Part shown: positions 15,230 through 18,265 of the stretch, in pieces
Numbering within the stretch: position 1 is the stretch's first letter
Layout: every line of letters starts with the position of its first letter
Assembly (NCBI GenBank): GCA_938023515.1
Contig: CALJDR010000076.1
Location: 1 to 18,265, forward strand
Length of the DNA: 18,265 nt
Source: an uncultured Flavobacteriales bacterium
GTDB taxonomy: Bacteria; Bacteroidota; Bacteroidia; Flavobacteriales; UBA1820
Direction of reading: 5' to 3'
Program-made: the position numbers and the translations under genes
The notes under the pieces: model-generated
What the model was told of the DNA's origin: nothing
What the model saw: the letters and a program-made list of their open reading frames with translations, nothing else
Databases searched by the model: none

Positions 15230-15303
15230 AAAAAAATGCCGGATTACCGTTAAATTCCCCGATTTGTTTACGAAAAATTTAAACCTCCTTTACATTCCCG
15301 GGG

Positions 15304-15729
15304 TTATTCCCGGCGGTACTCTTCGCGTAGGGAGAGGGCTTTTTCCTCGGCGGCGCGCATTTGGGCGGCATCGGCGTCCGTTTTGTCTTTGTAACCCAGG
15401 TAGTGCAGCACTCCGTGCACCATCACCCGGTCGAGTTCGTCCCGGAAATCCTCGCCCAGGGCTTTGGCGTTGTCGGCCACGCGTTCCACGCTGATGAACA
15501 TCTCTCCGCTAATGATGTAATCTTCCCGGTAATCGAAGCTGATAATGTCCGTGTAGGTATCGTGGTCGAGATATTCGATATTGAGTTTGAGGAGTTGCTC
15601 GTCGCTGCAGAACGTATAGGACAGTTCGCCCACTTCACAGTCGGCCTCTTCGATCACTCCGGAGATCCAGCGGGTGTAAAAATCTTCGTTCGTAAGTTCG
15701 AAGACCGTGTCGTACAGGTATTCTATCAT
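15304..15729 (-). CDS. ybeY: rRNA maturation endoribonuclease YbeY
   Basis: YbeY is a metal-dependent RNase involved in 16S rRNA 3'-end maturation and ribosome quality control. The 141 residues match the family size. Marks are LNIEYLDHDTYTDIISFDY (the conserved NxxyR/L-DxxTDVLSF-like stretch) and MVHGVLHYLGYKDKT near residues 103-117. The metal site here is H105-xxx-H109-xxxxx-D115: the third His of the usual HGxLHLxGYDH is replaced by Asp after Lys. From memory this is the common form in Bacteroidetes. The gene starts 12 bases after the OsmC-like gene and is probably cotranscribed with it. Confidence 0.95.
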   Translation of the reverse strand: MIEYLYDTVFELTNEDFYTRWISGVIEEADCEVGELSYTFCSDEQLLKLNIEYLDHDTYTDIISFDYREDYIISGEMFISVERVADNAKALGEDFRDELDRVMVHGVLHYLGYKDKTDADAAQMRAAEEKALSLREEYRRE

Positions 15730-15741
15730 TGTTAAAATGCG

Positions 15742-16170
15742 TTACGGGGTGTGCGGTTCCACCGGATGTCCGTTCACGGTGAGCGTGTAGCGGATATCGA
15801 CCGATTTTTCCAGCATTTTGGCCACCGAGCAGTATTTTTCCACGGACAGCTGCACGGCGCGGAGCACTTTTTCTTCCGGCGCGTCGGTATCGATGTCGTA
15901 ATTCAGCACGATCTGGGTAAAAGGGGTCGCTGCGTTGCCCTGTTCCCGCTCCCCGTGTACCCGTACGTCGTAGCGGCCCACGGTGGCTTTCTGTTTTTCC
16001 AGGATCATCAGGATATCGATGGACGAACAGCCGGCTACGGCCTGAAGGACCATCTCCATCGGGCTGGTGGCGCCGGGGTAATCCGCCGGGCGGCCGACCT
16101 TTATCCGGGCCCCGCTTTCGTTCGCGGCGGACATCAACAGCCCGCTTTCGAGAGTAAGAGAAATATCCAT
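15742..16170 (-). CDS. OsmC family peroxide-reducing protein
   Basis: A 142-residue cytoplasmic protein of the OsmC/Ohr superfamily, closest in feel to the YhfA-like branch. The two redox cysteines expected of thiol-dependent peroxidases are present: Cys48 in MVLQAVAGCSSIDIL and Cys114 in SVEKYCSVAKML. The segment PGATSPMEM before the first Cys is typical of the family. The substrate (organic hydroperoxide or other) cannot be told. It has its own -7 box (16201-16208) and an inverted repeat next to it, and it leads a two-gene unit with ybeY. Confidence 0.92.
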   Translation of the reverse strand: MDISLTLESGLLMSAANESGARIKVGRPADYPGATSPMEMVLQAVAGCSSIDILMILEKQKATVGRYDVRVHGEREQGNAATPFTQIVLNYDIDTDAPEEKVLRAVQLSVEKYCSVAKMLEKSVDIRYTLTVNGHPVEPHTP

Positions 16171-16200
16171 ATATTATACATTTTTTTACCTACATACTTG

Positions 16201-16208
16201 CAAATGTA
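16201..16208 (-). promoter_or_regulatory. osmC-ybeY -7 promoter box
   Basis: TACATTTG on the - strand fits TAnnTTTG, 30 bases upstream of the OsmC-like start. No exact -33 TTTG at 19-21 bases is visible, so an activator may be needed. Confidence 0.65.
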
Positions 16209-16209
16209 C

Positions 16210-16241
16210 GCAATAGTTAAATACTTAGGAGTCTCTATTGC
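16210..16241. promoter_or_regulatory. Inverted repeat upstream of the osmC promoter, possible operator
   Basis: GCAATAG (16210-16216) and CTATTGC (16235-16241) are exact 7-base inverted arms 18 bases apart. They cover the region where the -33 element of the osmC promoter should lie. This is a plausible regulator site; no regulator is identified. Confidence 0.4.
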
Positions 16242-16326
16242 ATATGTTTTTCTTTGCAAAAAATATTTAACTGTGTTAAATTCGACAGATTATTGCAAAA
16301 TTGATTTTTCGATGATAAAAAAATTC

Positions 16327-16334
16327 TATATTTG
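16327..16334 (+). promoter_or_regulatory. -7 promoter box facing away from osmC, no gene downstream
   Basis: TATATTTG on the + strand is a full match to TAnnTTTG. The next features in that direction are only a U-rich stretch and a terminator, because thrA is on the other strand. A TTG at 16301-16303 is 23 bases upstream, slightly too far for a standard -33. Confidence 0.6.
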
Positions 16335-16340
16335 CCACAG

Positions 16341-16434
16341 CTAAAGTCAGTAATTTTAGTTTTTCATAGTTATAGTTTTTAGGTTTGGGTTAGTTTTATT
16401 TGAAAGGCGCATCTTCGGATGCGCCTTTGCTTTT
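16341..16434 (+). ncRNA. Candidate small RNA (about 94 nt)
   Basis: A predicted transcript from the TATATTTG box (start near 16340) to the UUCG-loop terminator. It has no usable reading frame. Its body is rich in U and repeats TAGTTTT-like words, with a weak hairpin (CTAAA...TTTAG) at the 5' end and the terminator hairpin at the 3' end. This is inferred only from promoter plus terminator; I recognise no known RNA family. It could instead be a chance promoter, with the hairpin serving thrA. Confidence 0.4.
16403..16434. terminator. Hairpin terminator with UUCG loop
   Basis: A perfect 11-bp stem (16403-16413 with 16418-16428) closed by a C(UUCG)G tetraloop as read on the + strand, followed by GCTTTT. 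The T tail is better in the + direction. On the - strand it lies 27 bases past the thrA stop, with a weaker tail, so it may serve both. Confidence 0.85.
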
Positions 16435-16454
16435 ATAGGGTATGTGGGAACCGT

Positions 16455-18219
16455 TTACAAGGCCTCGCTCAGACGGAGCAGGTCGGTGTACACGCCCCGG
16501 GCTGTCACCGCGGCCCCGGCTCCGGCGCCCTGGATGACCAGCGGGTTTTCCCCATAGGATTCGGTGTATATCTCGAACATCGAGTCGCTTCCGCGCAATC
16601 CTCCCAGCGGAGTGCCTTTCTTCACTTTGGCCAGTTTGACCTCCAGCGTGCCTTTTACCGCATCCAGATCGCCCACATAGCGAAGCACTTCGTCGTCGGC
16701 CAGCGAAGCCTTGCGCCGGGCATATTCCTGGTTCATCAGGTCTTTTCCGGCCAGGAAGTCCTCGACCGAACCCGGACGGAGGGATTCCGGGATGAGGTTC
16801 TCGATCTTAATGTCCGAGAATTCACTGCGCATATCGATCTCGCGGGCCAGGATAAGGAGTTTGCGGGCCACGTCGTTCCCGCAGAGGTCTTCGCGCGGGT
16901 CGGGCTCGGTAAAGCCTTTTTCCATCGCTTCCCGCAGGATGTCGTAGAACGGTTTGTCCTCTTCCGAGAAATGGTTGAAGATATAGCTGAGCGTGCCGGA
17001 GAACACACCCCGGATGCGTAGGATCTTGTCGCCCGAATGGTGCAGCTGCCGGATGGTGTCCACCAGCGGCAGGCCCGCGCCCACGTTGGTCTCGTAGAGG
17101 AACGTCTTGCCTTTCTGTTTGAGCAGGCTGCGCAGGGACGCATAGAAATCGTACGAGATGGTGTTGGCCACTTTGTTGGACGATACCATGTCGAAACCGG
17201 CCGATACGAACTTAGGATACAGTTCTACGAATTTGCCGGAGGCTGTGTTGTCTACCACGACCACGTTTTCCAGGTTGTGCTGTTCGATGTAATCGATGAT
17301 CGAATCGACGGTGTAGGGCTGCGCCTTTTCGTCGAACGCTTTGCGCCAGTCGCCCGATATGCCGTGGTTGTCCAGCAGGGCTTTCTTGGAGTTCGCTACC
17401 CCGAAGATGTTCAGACGCAGGTTGCGGCGGGAGAGGATACTGTCCGCGGTGGAAAGGACCTGGTCGATGAGGGTCCCCCCGACGTTGCCCCGGCCGAAGA
17501 CGATGACATTCAGTTTTTTCGTCATGCCGAAGATGTGGTTGTGGATGACGTTCACCGCTTTTTTCAGGTCGGATTTGGCTACTACCAGGGACAGGTGCTC
17601 CCCGTTGATCGTGTTGTTGATCAGGTAAGGAACGATGGCGTTTTTACGCAGGGCGGCGTAAGCCTTGTCCAGGAAATCCACATGGCGTCCGATGATGGAG
17701 ATAACCGCCACGTTCTTGTCGATGAGGATGTCCGAGATGTCTTTGACAGCTATTTCGCGGTCGAACTCGGCGGAGAGCACCTCCCGGGACAGTTCGGCTA
17801 CCGAAGCGTCCACGATGAAGCCTATCCCGCGTTCCGAGGAGGCCTGGGAAACGATCTTGACGCTGACTCCGCGGCTGGACAGGGCGGTGAAGATGCGGGC
17901 GTCGATACCGACCTTGCCCAGCATCCCGCGTCCTTCGATGCTCACCAATGCCACGTCGTCTATCACGGAGATGGCTTTCAACCCTTCCCCGGCGCCGTGC
18001 TCGGCAATGGTAGTGCCCTGGCAGTCGGGATGGAAGGAGTTGAGGATGCGGATGGGGATCTTTTTCTCGATAAGGGGAAGGATGGTCTTGGCATGGAGCA
18101 CGTTCGTACCGAAATTGGCCAATTCGTTGGCTTCGCGGTACGAGAGCAGGGGAATGATCTGCGCATCCTCGACCATGGTAGGATTGGCCGTGTATACGCC
18201 GTCCACGTTGGTCCAGTTC
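16455..18219 (-). CDS. thrA: Bifunctional aspartokinase / homoserine dehydrogenase I (5' end cut off)
   Basis: ThrA catalyses the first and third steps from aspartate to threonine and methionine. About 587 residues remain of roughly 810; the N-terminal kinase part lies beyond the contig end. Genomic codons begin at NWTNVDGVYTANP; the apparent upstream MCIRDR is adapter. Present are the end of the kinase domain (VLHAKTILPLIEKKIPIRI), two ACT-type regulatory domains (from about AISVIDDVALVSIEG and VAVISIIGRHVDF), and the homoserine dehydrogenase with its NAD(P) loop VFGRGNVGGTLIDQ, NVGAGLPLVDTIRQL, GVFSGTLSYIFN and the catalytic GFTEPDPREDLCGNDVARKL. Allosteric control by threonine is usual for the family. 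Stop TAA at 16455-16457. Confidence 0.96.
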
Positions 18220-18265
18220 CTGTCTCTTATACACATCTGACGCTGCCGACGATACTCCTTGTGTA
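18220..18265 (-). other. Untrimmed Nextera i5-side adapter (artefact)
   Basis: The exact reverse complement of bases 1-46: mosaic end at 18220-18238, read-1 part at 18239-18252, index complement TACTCCTT at 18253-18260, and the primer remnant GTGTA. Not genomic; it gives thrA a false start. Confidence 0.98.

Noticed and set aside
1..18265. 46-base terminal inverted repeats that could suggest a transposon or linear element
   Set aside because: They are Nextera adapters with an index and primer remnant; the mosaic end is from the library kit, not from the genome.

Overview
The window is one assembled contig of 18,265 bases, apparently from a member of the order Bacteroidales. It still carries untrimmed Nextera library adapters at both ends (1-46 and 18220-18265), so the genomic insert is about 47-18219. 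The lineage call rests on several points. The tmRNA encodes the tag GENNYALAA. The promoters fit the Bacteroidetes -33/-7 type (TTTG and TAnnTTTG). The gene families are also typical: a DPP4 close in layout to that of Porphyromonas, a paired YfhO and glycosyltransferase, a DUF4468-like protein, a NVEALA-like peptide with a 6-bladed propeller lipoprotein, and a YbeY with H-H-D in place of H-H-H. GC content looks close to or slightly above half. I cannot name a genus.

Layout. Left end: the 3' part of an M16 zinc-protease gene (+), a strong terminator, a purine-rich spacer, a second two-way terminator, a small secreted DUF4468-like protein (-), and the tmRNA gene ssrA (-) with its promoter and terminator. 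From 2889 to 4435 (+) lies an accessory cluster of three genes: a small cysteine-rich exported peptide, a propeller-type lipoprotein and a thioredoxin-fold lipoprotein. Each is broken once by a one-base frame change, and each break can be placed at a short homopolymer run. From 11114 down to 4503 (-) come dipeptidyl peptidase IV, a YfhO membrane protein and a GT4-like glycosyltransferase as one tightly spaced unit, followed by pth, which has its own promoter.

From 11291 to 13358 (+) lies the housekeeping operon yicC-gmk-nadD, divergent from DPP4 and closed by a two-way terminator. It faces a PhoB/PhoR-like two-component pair (- strand, 15191 to 13434). Then come osmC-like and ybeY (-, 16170 to 15304), a 284-base intergenic region that may encode a small RNA on the + strand, and the 3' part of thrA, bifunctional aspartokinase/homoserine dehydrogenase (-), cut by the right end of the contig.

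Most of the window is conserved core metabolism and information processing: ribosome rescue (tmRNA, Pth), rRNA maturation (YbeY), RNA turnover (YicC), and nucleotide, NAD and amino-acid biosynthesis. The parts that depart from this are the triple-frameshifted exported-peptide cluster, the candidate small RNA at 16335-16434, and the adapter ends. The adapter ends create false N-termini beginning MCIRDR. I found no CRISPR array, insertion sequence, prophage or tRNA gene. No wholly new system is clearly demonstrated.
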